Positions 26,605 to 34,713 of a stretch of 34,713 nt of DNA are shown in pieces (positions within the stretch are counted from its first letter, which is position 1; each line of letters starts with the position of its first letter). Under the pieces are notes generated by a model that was not told where the DNA came from, did no database searches, and saw nothing but the letters and a program-made list of their open reading frames with translations. The DNA is from Gammaproteobacteria bacterium. Lineage in GTDB: Bacteria; Pseudomonadota; Gammaproteobacteria; CAJXQU01. A program made the translations under genes and the position numbers. The stretch is taken from assembly GCA_026984775.1 (NCBI GenBank), contig JALSRM010000068.1:1-34713 (forward strand), read 5' to 3'.

Positions 26605-27477
26605 TCAATACTGGACGGTCTCTTCCGGCTCTTCGATCACCGTATTCTCGATCACCCCAATGCCTTCGATTTCCACGCGGCATACTTGGCCTGCCTTGAG
26701 GTAACCGCGGGGCTTCATTTTCACACCCACGCCGGCACCGGTCCCGGTGGAAATGATATCTCCCGGCATCAGTGTGAAGGCGGTCGAAAGCGTCTCGATC
26801 ATATCGTAACAGTCGAAAATCATCTCACTCGTATTGATGGCCTGACGCTGCTCGTCATCGACCCAGACATTGATATCCAGATTGTGAGGATCGTCGATCT
26901 CGTCAGGGGTGACGATCCAGGGGCCCACTGGGCCATGGGTATCGAATGATTTGCCAAGGGTCATGGTCTGGGCCCAAAACTGCCAGTCCCGCACAGAAAC
27001 ATCGTTGACAATGGTAAACCCGGCGATCACATCGGGGGCCTTTTCCTTCGGCACATGGCGGCAGCGTTTACCGATCACGAAAGCCAGTTCACCTTCATAA
27101 TCAAGTTTTTCAGAGACCTTTGGTAAATGAATGGGATCAAAAGGGCCATTGACACAGCTGGACTGTTTATTGAAAAAGGTCGGAAACTCCGGCTTGTCCA
27201 GCCCGGTTTCAGCAATATGCTTGCCGTAATTGAGACCAATGGCGAGAAATTTTTGCGGATTCAGGACCGGTGCTTCGAGGTGAACCTCCGCAAGCGGGAT
27301 TTTCCCTGCACCACGCGCAACCAGATTCTGCAATCTCTCTCTGGCTGGTTCACCCTGCGACAGAAACGTGATCATATCGGTAGGCAGCGAAGCATCCTGA
27401 GATGCATCGACGATTTCATCATCGACTACTATCCCGATGCGGGTCTGATTTTCATGGGTGAAGGTTGCGAGTTTCAT
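26605..27477 (-). CDS. Fumarylacetoacetate hydrolase family enzyme
   Basis: 290 residues from the ATG at 27477, which has AGGA 4 bases upstream. A short N-terminal domain precedes the FAH catalytic domain with IGLNYGKHIAETG, the metal-binding DYEGELAFVIGK, FTIVNDVSVRDWQ and MPGDIISTGTGAGVG. Family members hydrolyse or decarboxylate 2-keto-type substrates such as acylpyruvates or oxaloacetate using Mg; the exact substrate cannot be read. It lies 13 bp after the short-chain dehydrogenase gene, likely co-transcribed. Confidence 0.92.
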   Translation of the reverse strand: MKLATFTHENQTRIGIVVDDEIVDASQDASLPTDMITFLSQGEPARERLQNLVARGAGKIPLAEVHLEAPVLNPQKFLAIGLNYGKHIAETGLDKPEFPTFFNKQSSCVNGPFDPIHLPKVSEKLDYEGELAFVIGKRCRHVPKEKAPDVIAGFTIVNDVSVRDWQFWAQTMTLGKSFDTHGPVGPWIVTPDEIDDPHNLDINVWVDDEQRQAINTSEMIFDCYDMIETLSTAFTLMPGDIISTGTGAGVGVKMKPRGYLKAGQVCRVEIEGIGVIENTVIEEPEETVQY

Positions 27478-27490
27478 TGATCCTGATCCC

Positions 27491-28330
27491 TTAAACTTTG
27501 GCAAGAAGCGCCTGCAACATTCTATCCGGTAACACGCGCTTGAGAAAAGCGAAAAAATAAGTCGGCAAGGTCACTGGATAACGATGGGCTGGCCAGCGAC
27601 TCTCCAATGCGTGCAGCACCTTTTTCAAGACGGCTTCGGGAGGTAGGGTAAAGGGTACCACTTGCCCTTCCTTCTCCAGCCTGGCCAACGTCTTTAAATA
27701 ACGATCACGATGGACAGATGCCTCCACGTTAACATGGCGTTTCAAGGCAGCCAGAGCATTTTTACGGAATTCGCTTTCGATGGGCCCGGGCTCGATCAGA
27801 GAGACGGTGATCCCACTGCCTTTCAGCTCCATGCGCAAGGTATCACTGAGACCTTCCAGAGCGAACTTGCTGGCGTTATAGGCGCCACGGTGCGCCATGG
27901 CTACAAACCCCAGAACTGAACTGTTCTGGATGATGCGGCCTTCCCCCTGCTTCCGCATGACGGGGATGAGGTGGCAGGTCAGTTCATGGGTACCAAACAG
28001 ATTGACTTCGAACTGTTCACGCAAAGCATCCCGGGTGAGATCTTCCACGGCCCCTGGCTGGCCATAGGCGGCATTATTGAACAAACCGTAAACACGCCCG
28101 CCGGTCAGCGCCAAAGTCTGTTCCACACAGGACTGGATGGAACTGCTGCAAGCCAGATCCAACATGACAACCTTGAGCCCTTCTTGCTCCAGGCGTTCAC
28201 GATCAGTGGCCTTGCGGACGGTGGCAATGACCTGATATCCACGATCGTTGAGACCATGGGCCACGCAATGACCAATACCTGTCGAGGCTCCCGTCACCAG
28301 AATCGCTTTTTGTTGTTTTATCTGCGCCAT
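27491..28330 (-). CDS. Short-chain dehydrogenase/reductase (SDR)
   Basis: 279 residues, classical SDR. It shows the cofactor motif TGASTGIG at 13-20, NNAAYG, the catalytic Ser in NSSVLG and YNASK (Tyr-x-x-x-Lys), then EPGPIES. The long C-terminus with VTLPTYFFAFLKRVLPDRM suggests the subgroup acting on lipophilic or steroid-like substrates. The cofactor is not clear. It is the first gene of a two-gene unit with the FAH enzyme, and its start is 17 bp from the divergent TIGR03790 gene. Confidence 0.93.
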   Translation of the reverse strand: MAQIKQQKAILVTGASTGIGHCVAHGLNDRGYQVIATVRKATDRERLEQEGLKVVMLDLACSSSIQSCVEQTLALTGGRVYGLFNNAAYGQPGAVEDLTRDALREQFEVNLFGTHELTCHLIPVMRKQGEGRIIQNSSVLGFVAMAHRGAYNASKFALEGLSDTLRMELKGSGITVSLIEPGPIESEFRKNALAALKRHVNVEASVHRDRYLKTLARLEKEGQVVPFTLPPEAVLKKVLHALESRWPAHRYPVTLPTYFFAFLKRVLPDRMLQALLAKV

Positions 28331-28347
28331 ATTATTATTCTGCGCCC

Positions 28348-29397
28348 ATGCAGTCTTACCTTGTAAATTCCGTCTTTTTCCTTTTACTGACCTGCTCCCT
28401 GGTGTGTCGGGCGGATCTCCTCAATTACGAACAACAGAGGATACCATTACAGCCACCATTGGGGCCAAACGAACTGGCCGTCATCATCAACGAGGCCGAC
28501 CCCCTGAGTGCAACACTGGGTGCCTATTACGTCGCCAAGCGGAAAATACCTCGGAAAAACGTGATCCGGGTCCACTTTCCATCAGGCAAGTCCGTCATGT
28601 CACGGGAAACGTTCGATCGTGTGAAACGGGAGGTGGAAGAGGCAACACCCTATCAGGTTCAGGCCTATGCACTGACCTGGGTAGCACCCTTTCGGGTGGA
28701 CTGCATGTCCATTACCACGGCCTTTGCCATGGGTTTTGATCCAGCTTTCTGTGCCACAGGGTGCCAACCCACCCGGGCCAATCCCTATTTCAATTCCCAC
28801 AGCCACCGCCCCTGGTTCGATTTCGGTATCCGCCCCACCATGTCTATCGCGGCCTCAAACCTCCGCAGGGGCATCGAATTGATTCGGCGGGGCGTGGATG
28901 CGGACTACACTTACCCCACGGGTACCGCCTACCTCGTGAGTACCACGGATCGTAACCGGGATGTGCGTTCAAAACTCTATCCAGACGCAGTAAAACATAT
29001 TCGCCCTCTCTTCAACATCAAAGTTCTCCGCACCAATGCACTGAAAAAACGTGATGATGTTTTCTTTTACTTTACAGGACAGACCTGGGTGGAAGGGCTG
29101 GAGACACTGACTTTCCTGCCTGGGGCCATCGCTGATCACCTGACCTCGGCCGGTGGCATTCTCACCGGCAGTCGCCAGATGAGTGCTTTGCGCTGGCTGG
29201 AGTCTGGGGCGACGGGAAGTTATGGTACCGTTGTCGAGCCTTGTAATTTCCTGCAAAAATTCCCTCATCCACAGGTTGTCATGCAGCATTATCTGAATGG
29301 AGACACACTGATCGAGGCCTACTGGAAGAGCGTTGCCTGGCCAGGTCAGGGGATCTTCATCGGGGAGCCCCTGGCTAAACCTTTTAGCCTGTTCTGA
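28348..29397 (+). CDS. TIGR03790 family exported protein
   Basis: 349 residues. A signal peptide ends near residue 22 (SLVCRADLL). The conserved region NELAVIINEADPLSATLGAYYVAKRKIPRKNVIRVHFP is diagnostic of this uncharacterised family. Further conserved segments are TTAFAMGFD, a Cys-containing TGCQP block and GATGSYGTVVEPC. Function is unknown; it should be periplasmic. It is followed by pyk after a 69-bp gap on the same strand. Confidence 0.88.
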   Translation: MQSYLVNSVFFLLLTCSLVCRADLLNYEQQRIPLQPPLGPNELAVIINEADPLSATLGAYYVAKRKIPRKNVIRVHFPSGKSVMSRETFDRVKREVEEATPYQVQAYALTWVAPFRVDCMSITTAFAMGFDPAFCATGCQPTRANPYFNSHSHRPWFDFGIRPTMSIAASNLRRGIELIRRGVDADYTYPTGTAYLVSTTDRNRDVRSKLYPDAVKHIRPLFNIKVLRTNALKKRDDVFFYFTGQTWVEGLETLTFLPGAIADHLTSAGGILTGSRQMSALRWLESGATGSYGTVVEPCNFLQKFPHPQVVMQHYLNGDTLIEAYWKSVAWPGQGIFIGEPLAKPFSLF

Positions 29398-29466
29398 AGA
29401 GGGCATACTCGCTGTTATGGCATGAATTCTGCGTACCAGAGATTTATTTATTTGGTAGTGAGACTC

Positions 29467-30921
29467 ATGACGATCAAGACTCGGATAGACCTGTTACATT
29501 CCCGCCGCACCAAGATTGTTGCCACGTTGGGGCCTGCATCGAATGACGAATACACAATCCGTCATCTTTTGATTGCGGGTGTTGATGTCATCCGAATGAA
29601 TATGTCCCACGGCACTCACAAGGATCACCAAGCGACCTTTAAACTGGTCAGAGAGATCGCCACAGAACTGAATCGCCCGGTTGCCATCTTTGCGGATTTA
29701 TGTGGCCCAAAAATCCGCACCGGCAAGTTCAAAGATGGTCAGATTGAACTGAACAACGGGGAAGAGGTTACGATCACGACCCGCGATGTCCTCGGCAAAC
29801 CCGGCTTGATCCCGTCCCAGTACAAGGCACTAGCAAAAGACATAATGATCAACGATCGTATTCTTCTGGATGACGGCAAACTTGAATTAAAGGTTGAAGG
29901 AGTATCGAGTGAAGACATTCATTGCCGCGTTATCCAGGGTGGGATTTTGAAAAACCACAAAGGTATCAACTTACCCGGCGTCAATGTTTCCGCGCCATCA
30001 CTCACCGAGAAAGACAAGAAGGATGCGCTTTTTGCACTGAAACTGGGCGTTGATTTTCTCGCCCTTTCCTTTGTCCGTCGGGCTGAAGACATCCATGACT
30101 TGCACCAGCTGATGGAAGACCATAAGCTTGAAGCGGGAATTATCGCCAAGTTTGAAAAACCGGAAGCGCTGGAAAACGCCTCCACTATCATCAAATCCGT
30201 CAACGCCATCATGGTTGCGCGTGGCGATCTGGGTGTAGAACTCTCTCCAGAAGAAGTACCTATCGCCCAGCGCAAACTGATTAACATGGCACGGGACCAT
30301 AATTGTCCGGTGATCGTGGCAACACAGATGCTGGAATCAATGATGGAGACTGCCCAGCCGACACGCGCAGAGGTATCCGATATCTCCCAAGCGGTGATTA
30401 CAGGTGCCGATGCAGTGATGCTATCAGGTGAAACAGCGGCAGGGAAACACCCTGTCCAGGCGGTAAAAATGATGTCGCGTATCATTTATCAAACTGAGGG
30501 CTACATGTGGGAAGAAAACCGCTTCGCACTTTTGCAACGTAACCTGAGCGGCTATGACGAGTCCCCTTTTGGCCATGCTGTTGCCCATATCGCTGCTGAA
30601 CTGGCAAAACAGATCAACGTCAGGGCGATCTTGATGCTGTCACAGTCTGGCATGTCGGCAAGAACCATCAGTTCTGCACGACCGGCCGCCCCTATGATCG
30701 CGATCTCCTCCGATCCAAGGATCTATCGCCAAATGAATTTGCTATGGGGTACCTTGCCGGTCTTCGCTGGAGATGCTGGCACCCAGCATCCCAATCAGTT
30801 GGCACGCCAGATTGCCAGAGATACCGGATGTGCAGAGGAGGACGATTTCATCGTATTAGTACGAGGTTTCCATGCAGACAAGGTACTTAACACACCCTCG
30901 GTCACTCTGTTGACCGTTTGA
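29467..30921 (+). CDS. pyk: Pyruvate kinase
   Basis: 484 residues from the ATG at 29467; an upstream ATG at 29422 would add 15 residues not typical of the family. It has RRTKIVATLGPASND, RMNMSHG, GPKIRTGKF, the MVARGDLGVELSPEEVP nucleotide/Mg site and AVMLSGETAAGKHP. It converts phosphoenolpyruvate and ADP to pyruvate and ATP in the last step of glycolysis. Length and N-terminus are closest to the PykA type. Confidence 0.97.
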   Translation: MTIKTRIDLLHSRRTKIVATLGPASNDEYTIRHLLIAGVDVIRMNMSHGTHKDHQATFKLVREIATELNRPVAIFADLCGPKIRTGKFKDGQIELNNGEEVTITTRDVLGKPGLIPSQYKALAKDIMINDRILLDDGKLELKVEGVSSEDIHCRVIQGGILKNHKGINLPGVNVSAPSLTEKDKKDALFALKLGVDFLALSFVRRAEDIHDLHQLMEDHKLEAGIIAKFEKPEALENASTIIKSVNAIMVARGDLGVELSPEEVPIAQRKLINMARDHNCPVIVATQMLESMMETAQPTRAEVSDISQAVITGADAVMLSGETAAGKHPVQAVKMMSRIIYQTEGYMWEENRFALLQRNLSGYDESPFGHAVAHIAAELAKQINVRAILMLSQSGMSARTISSARPAAPMIAISSDPRIYRQMNLLWGTLPVFAGDAGTQHPNQLARQIARDTGCAEEDDFIVLVRGFHADKVLNTPSVTLLTV

Positions 30922-30969
30922 TTCCTGTATAATTGTCCCCGCACAAAGTTTGTTTAGGGGGGTTTCAAC

Positions 30970-31860
30970 ATGATGCGAATTGCCTTATTCCTGGGTACCA
31001 ACCTCGCGGTACTGCTGGTGCTCTCGTTTGTCATGCGTGTTCTGGGCGTTGATCAGATGCTCGCCACTAATGGCATTCCCTACCAAGGGCTGTTGATCAT
31101 GTCTGCTATCATCGGCATGGGCGGCGCGTTCATTTCACTGGCCTTATCCAAATGGATGGCGACACGCGCTGTCGGTGCCCAGATTATTGATGTCCCGTCC
31201 AATCCCACCGAAGCATGGTTGATCGAAACTGTAAGGCGACAAGCCAACGCCGTGGGTATCGAGATGCCGGAAGTGGCGATCTTCGACTCACCCACACCCA
31301 ATGCCTTTGCTACCGGGATGAATAAAAACAAGGCTCTGGTGGCGGTGAGTACCGGCCTGTTGAACGGGATGACCCGTGATGAAGTGGCAGCCGTCCTGGG
31401 GCATGAAGTCTCCCATATCTCTAATGGCGACATGGTAACCCTGGCCCTAATCCAAGGGGTAGTCAATACCTTTGTCATCTTCCTCTCCAGAGTGGCTGGC
31501 TACATCGTCGACAGCATGCTCTCGCGGGATGAACGACGCTACGGCCCAGGTATCGGATATTATCTTGCCAGCATCGTTTTCGAAATGTTGTTTGGTATCC
31601 TCGCCACCATGATCGTGATGTGGTTCAGCCGTTGGCGGGAATTTCGTGCTGACAAAGGGGGCGCCGAACTGGCTGGCCGGAAAAAAATGATCGCCGCATT
31701 GCAACGATTGCTTGCCCTGCAAAACCCACAACCCCTGCCAGAACAATTGACCGCTTTCGGTTTCATTGGTGGAAAGTTCGGTAAACTGTTCGCCAGCCAT
31801 CCACCACTTGAAGTCAGAATCGCTGCATTACAACACGCAGGAGACGTTATCCAGCGCTGA
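30970..31860 (+). CDS. htpX: Membrane protease HtpX
   Basis: 296 residues with two N-terminal membrane helices (about 5-25 and 40-60). The zinc motif is HEVSH (His145, Glu146, His149) and the third ligand Glu lies in EFRAD. It is the inner-membrane M48 peptidase that degrades misfolded membrane proteins. The conserved [24 protein letters not shown] is present. Two consecutive ATGs follow a G-rich AGGGGGG sequence. A TATAAT at 30928-30933 overlaps the end of the pyk region but has no well-spaced -35. Confidence 0.97.
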   Translation: MMRIALFLGTNLAVLLVLSFVMRVLGVDQMLATNGIPYQGLLIMSAIIGMGGAFISLALSKWMATRAVGAQIIDVPSNPTEAWLIETVRRQANAVGIEMPEVAIFDSPTPNAFATGMNKNKALVAVSTGLLNGMTRDEVAAVLGHEVSHISNGDMVTLALIQGVVNTFVIFLSRVAGYIVDSMLSRDERRYGPGIGYYLASIVFEMLFGILATMIVMWFSRWREFRADKGGAELAGRKKMIAALQRLLALQNPQPLPEQLTAFGFIGGKFGKLFASHPPLEVRIAALQHAGDVIQR

Positions 31861-31935
31861 CAGATCTGGACGAACTGCTCAACTAAAGGCAGAATGACCG
31901 CTTTTTGCATAGCGTCTCAGGAGAACAGCACAGCA

Positions 31936-33156
31936 ATGTCAGAGAGTTTCATCAAGAAAGTCGTTCTCGCCTATTCAGGCGGTCTGGATACATCGGTCAT
32001 TCTCAAATGGCTGGAAGATGAATATCAATGTGAAGTCGTTACCTTCACTGCAGACTTAGGGCAGGGTGAAGAGGTAGAGCCTGCACGCGAAAAAGCGAAA
32101 CAGATGGGGATCAAGGAGATCTACATCGACGATCTGCGGGAGGAGTTTGTGCGTGATTTCGTCTTTCCTATGTTCCGGGCCAATACCCTCTATGAAGGTG
32201 AATACCTGCTGGGTACATCGATCGCCCGGCCATTGATTGCAAAACGCCTGATCGAGATCGCAAATGAGACCGGAGCCGATGCTATCTCCCATGGGGCGAC
32301 GGGCAAGGGTAATGATCAGGTACGGTTTGAACTCGGCGCGTATGCATTGAAACCCGATATCAAGATCATCGCGCCCTGGCGGGAGTGGGATCTGTTGTCA
32401 CGGGAAAAACTACTGGCTTATGCCGAAAGTCACGGCATCCCTATCGAAATGAAACAAGGCAAGAAATCCCCCTACTCCATGGACGCTAACCTGCTGCATA
32501 TCTCCTATGAAGGTGGCATTCTGGAGGATCCATGGAATGAACCGGAAGAGTCCATGTGGCGCTGGACGGTCTCGCCCGAGAAGGCCCCGGGCAAACCCCG
32601 CTATCTCGAACTGAGCTATGAAAAGGGAGATATCACGGCCATTGACGGTCAGAAAATGTCACCCGCCACTATCCTTGCCGAGCTGAACCGCATCGGTGGC
32701 GAGCATGGCATTGGCCGTCTGGATATCGTCGAGAACCGTTATGTGGGGATGAAATCCCGTGGCTGTTATGAAACACCCGGAGGCACTATCATGCTGAAGG
32801 CCCATCGGGCTATGGAATCTATCACCCTGGATCGTGAGGTGGCCCACCTCAAGGATGACCTCATGCCACGGTATGCCACACTGATCTACAACGGTTATTG
32901 GTGGAGCCCTGAAAGAGAGATGATGCAACAGATGATCGACGCCTCACAATCTGTCGTGAACGGTGTTGTTCGTCTGAAACTGTACAAAGGAAATGTAGAA
33001 GTCGTTGGTCGAAAATCCGATGACAGTCTATTCGATGAGACTATTGCTACCTTTGAAGATGATGCAGGTGCCTATGATCAGAAAGATGCCGAGGGCTTCA
33101 TCAAACTCAACGCACTGCGCTTGCGTATTGCGGGTAAAAAAGGCAGAAAATTGTAA
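31936..33156 (+). CDS. argG: Argininosuccinate synthase
   Basis: 406 residues, the standard type I length. The N-terminal PP-loop [14 protein letters not shown] at 9-22, then [32 protein letters not shown] and the [17 protein letters not shown] segment. It condenses citrulline and aspartate with ATP in arginine synthesis. The ATG at 31936 gives the typical short N-terminus; an upstream frame from 31894 looks spurious. AGGAGA stands about 11 bases upstream. Confidence 0.98.
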   Translation: MSESFIKKVVLAYSGGLDTSVILKWLEDEYQCEVVTFTADLGQGEEVEPAREKAKQMGIKEIYIDDLREEFVRDFVFPMFRANTLYEGEYLLGTSIARPLIAKRLIEIANETGADAISHGATGKGNDQVRFELGAYALKPDIKIIAPWREWDLLSREKLLAYAESHGIPIEMKQGKKSPYSMDANLLHISYEGGILEDPWNEPEESMWRWTVSPEKAPGKPRYLELSYEKGDITAIDGQKMSPATILAELNRIGGEHGIGRLDIVENRYVGMKSRGCYETPGGTIMLKAHRAMESITLDREVAHLKDDLMPRYATLIYNGYWWSPEREMMQQMIDASQSVVNGVVRLKLYKGNVEVVGRKSDDSLFDETIATFEDDAGAYDQKDAEGFIKLNALRLRIAGKKGRKL

Positions 33157-33224
33157 TTCTGTTCATTTTCCCTTCAGCGATATGGAGATATGATCACCCA
33201 GAATGACGAAGGTGAATGACTGCC

Positions 33225-34121
33225 ATGACAGAACAAGTAAAAAACGGTACCGTTCGAGAGTTCGATGGCAAGCCCTGTATCTATTACGACGGCTACTGGG
33301 TCAGGTATTACAAGGTACCCGAGGATAACTCCACTACCAAACATATCCTCATCAAGGCGCTGACGCGTCGAGCCTTCCATCTCACCGAGAAAGGCATCAA
33401 CACACCAGGAGAGAAACTGGAAGAGGCCCGGCGTGCCTATGAGGAGGAGACCGATCCGGATCGCAAGCGTATCAACGGAGCGATGCTGGCTGGTGCCCTG
33501 TTCAATCGTGCCAGTGATATCTTTACCGTCAGTATCGAACTGGAACAGAAAGGGATCAAGATCGGACCTGATAATACATTGCGCAAGCTCTCGGCTGAAT
33601 ACTTCAGGGAAGCGCTTGAGTTCGCAAAATACGTCAAGCATTACAGTGGTGATGAAGGCATTGACGAGGTTTGGGGTGAACCCCTGAAAGCGTTTACCCA
33701 GCCGGTCAAGGAAGTCTATCGAAGCCGATACATTAAAATCGCCAGTGCCATGAAGGCCATCGATCAGATTGCCAACCGCTTAAAGGAAACACTGGAATAT
33801 TGCACCAACTGCCAACAAATATCACCCCTCATTGATGATTATGCTCAAGTGGCTAAGCTGGTCACGGAGACCATGAAACGGGATGATGCCATCTTTAAGA
33901 TCTGGCCTCGTTTCATTGCCTGTAAAGAAAAACTCCTTGACTTCGAACCAGAACTTTCTGCCAATGGAGACAGTACGGAAAGTTATTCGAATATCGCCCT
34001 TGGCAACCTGCTGGAGAGAGGTGTCAACCTGATCAACTTCATAGCAGATGCCAGGGTGCCAATGCCTAAAAGCCAAGCAGATTTCCTGGAAGAGTGCGAC
34101 AAAATTTCTGAACTCAAATAA
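33225..34121 (+). CDS. Unrecognised helical protein upstream of carbonic anhydrase
   Basis: 298 residues from an ATG with AAGGTGA 9 bases upstream; an ATG at 33216 is also in frame but lies too close to that site. A short beta-rich N-terminus (VREFDGKPCIYYDGYWVRYY) is followed by a long, charged, mostly helical body. No signal peptide, membrane helix or catalytic motif is visible, and I do not recognise the family. It is followed after 19 bp by the carbonic anhydrase gene, so the two are likely an operon. Confidence 0.75.
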   Translation: MTEQVKNGTVREFDGKPCIYYDGYWVRYYKVPEDNSTTKHILIKALTRRAFHLTEKGINTPGEKLEEARRAYEEETDPDRKRINGAMLAGALFNRASDIFTVSIELEQKGIKIGPDNTLRKLSAEYFREALEFAKYVKHYSGDEGIDEVWGEPLKAFTQPVKEVYRSRYIKIASAMKAIDQIANRLKETLEYCTNCQQISPLIDDYAQVAKLVTETMKRDDAIFKIWPRFIACKEKLLDFEPELSANGDSTESYSNIALGNLLERGVNLINFIADARVPMPKSQADFLEECDKISELK

Positions 34122-34140
34122 CTTAGGAAGAGAGAATTCT

Positions 34141-34713
34141 ATGCCCATCGAACAACTGATCGAAGGTTATAAACGTTACCGGAAAACACGTTACAAAGAG
34201 CAATACGATCTGTATCACAAACTTCATCATGAAGGCCAGCAGCCACCTTTCTTGTTAGTTTCTTGCTGCGACAGCCGGGTCGATCCAGCAACAATTTTGG
34301 ATACCCCACCTGGCCAGCTCTTCGTTGTCCGTAATGTTGCCAACTTGGTCCCTCCCTTCACACCGGATGGCGGTCATCATGGCACCAGCGCAGCCTTGGA
34401 GTTTGGTGTGACCTCGCTTGAAGTCGAACACATCGTTATCATGGGCCATGCTCAGTGTGGTGGTGCAAAGGCACTGTTAGAGACCGATGTCATCAAACCC
34501 GAGCCGGATGACTTTATACTCAACTGGATGAATCTGGCTAAAGAGGCAAGAGCCCGGGTTATAACAGCTCAAGGCAAAACAATATCTGAAGATCTGCAAC
34601 GCGAAATGGAATATGAACTGGTCCGTTTCAGTCTGCGTAACCTGATGACTTTCAAATGGATAAAAGAACGAGTCGAGGCAGGCAAACTGTCGCTCCATGG
34701 CTGGCATTTCGGC
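34141..34713 (+). CDS. Beta-carbonic anhydrase (C-terminus cut by window edge)
   Basis: 191 residues are visible before the window ends. The start follows AGGAAGAGAG. The zinc-site motifs are intact: Cys42-x-Asp44-Ser-Arg46 in CCDSRVDP, and His103 / Cys106 in GHAQCGG. It interconverts CO2 and bicarbonate, probably in the cytoplasm because no signal peptide is seen. The bacterial beta-class is usually about 210-220 residues, so only a short C-terminus is missing. It is preceded on the same strand by an unrecognised helical protein. Confidence 0.95.
   Translation, partial: MPIEQLIEGYKRYRKTRYKEQYDLYHKLHHEGQQPPFLLVSCCDSRVDPATILDTPPGQLFVVRNVANLVPPFTPDGGHHGTSAALEFGVTSLEVEHIVIMGHAQCGGAKALLETDVIKPEPDDFILNWMNLAKEARARVITAQGKTISEDLQREMEYELVRFSLRNLMTFKWIKERVEAGKLSLHGWHFG

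Overview
The window looks like chromosome of a gammaproteobacterium. The evidence is the rplU-rpmA-obg order, murJ beside rpsT, ispB divergent from rplU, the ribF-ileS-lspA run, mpl, and a TusDCB/TusE (DsrEFH-like) sulfur-relay cluster. The MtdA/FchA C1 pair, a beta-carbonic anhydrase and the sulfur relay would suit a sulfur-oxidising or autotrophic lineage. That is an inference; no RuBisCO, sox or dsrAB gene is in view. No insertion sequence, prophage or CRISPR repeat array was seen.

Left edge (1-2596), accessory: a type I-F cas1 truncated by the window edge is read leftward. It starts 8 bp after the stop of a Tat-exported HIRAN-domain gene, and its Shine-Dalgarno overlaps that stop. A WYL-domain regulator lies directly upstream on the same strand, and a candidate promoter sits at 2374-2404. 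The visible unit is therefore WYL - HIRAN - cas1. This is the most unusual part of the window.

2597-7133: fchA and mtdA are divergent and together form the methylene-/methenyl-tetrahydrofolate interconversion pair used in place of FolD; mtdA ends in a strong terminator. Next is a three-gene unit: a Sel1-repeat/SPOR envelope protein, an unrecognised helical protein, and an MglA-like small GTPase.

7130-18421, mostly housekeeping: a leftward run murJ - TlpA-like thioredoxin - ribF - ileS - lspA; then rpsT (GTG start) rightward; then leftward rplU - rpmA - obg - proB, with an intrinsic terminator inside the run and an L21 carrying a helix-hairpin-helix tail; then ispB and tRNA-Pro(CGG).

18651-28330: a second TlpA-like protein, a QTMAN-like glycosyltransferase with a DUF2288 protein, a second WYL regulator closely similar to the first and overlapping a lipoprotein gene, a CBS-domain protein, the tusDCBE cluster, a membrane protein, mpl, a pentapeptide-repeat protein, a fumarylacetoacetate-hydrolase family enzyme and a short-chain dehydrogenase.

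28348-34713: a TIGR03790-family exported protein, pyruvate kinase, HtpX, argininosuccinate synthase, an unrecognised 298-residue protein, and a beta-carbonic anhydrase cut by the right edge.
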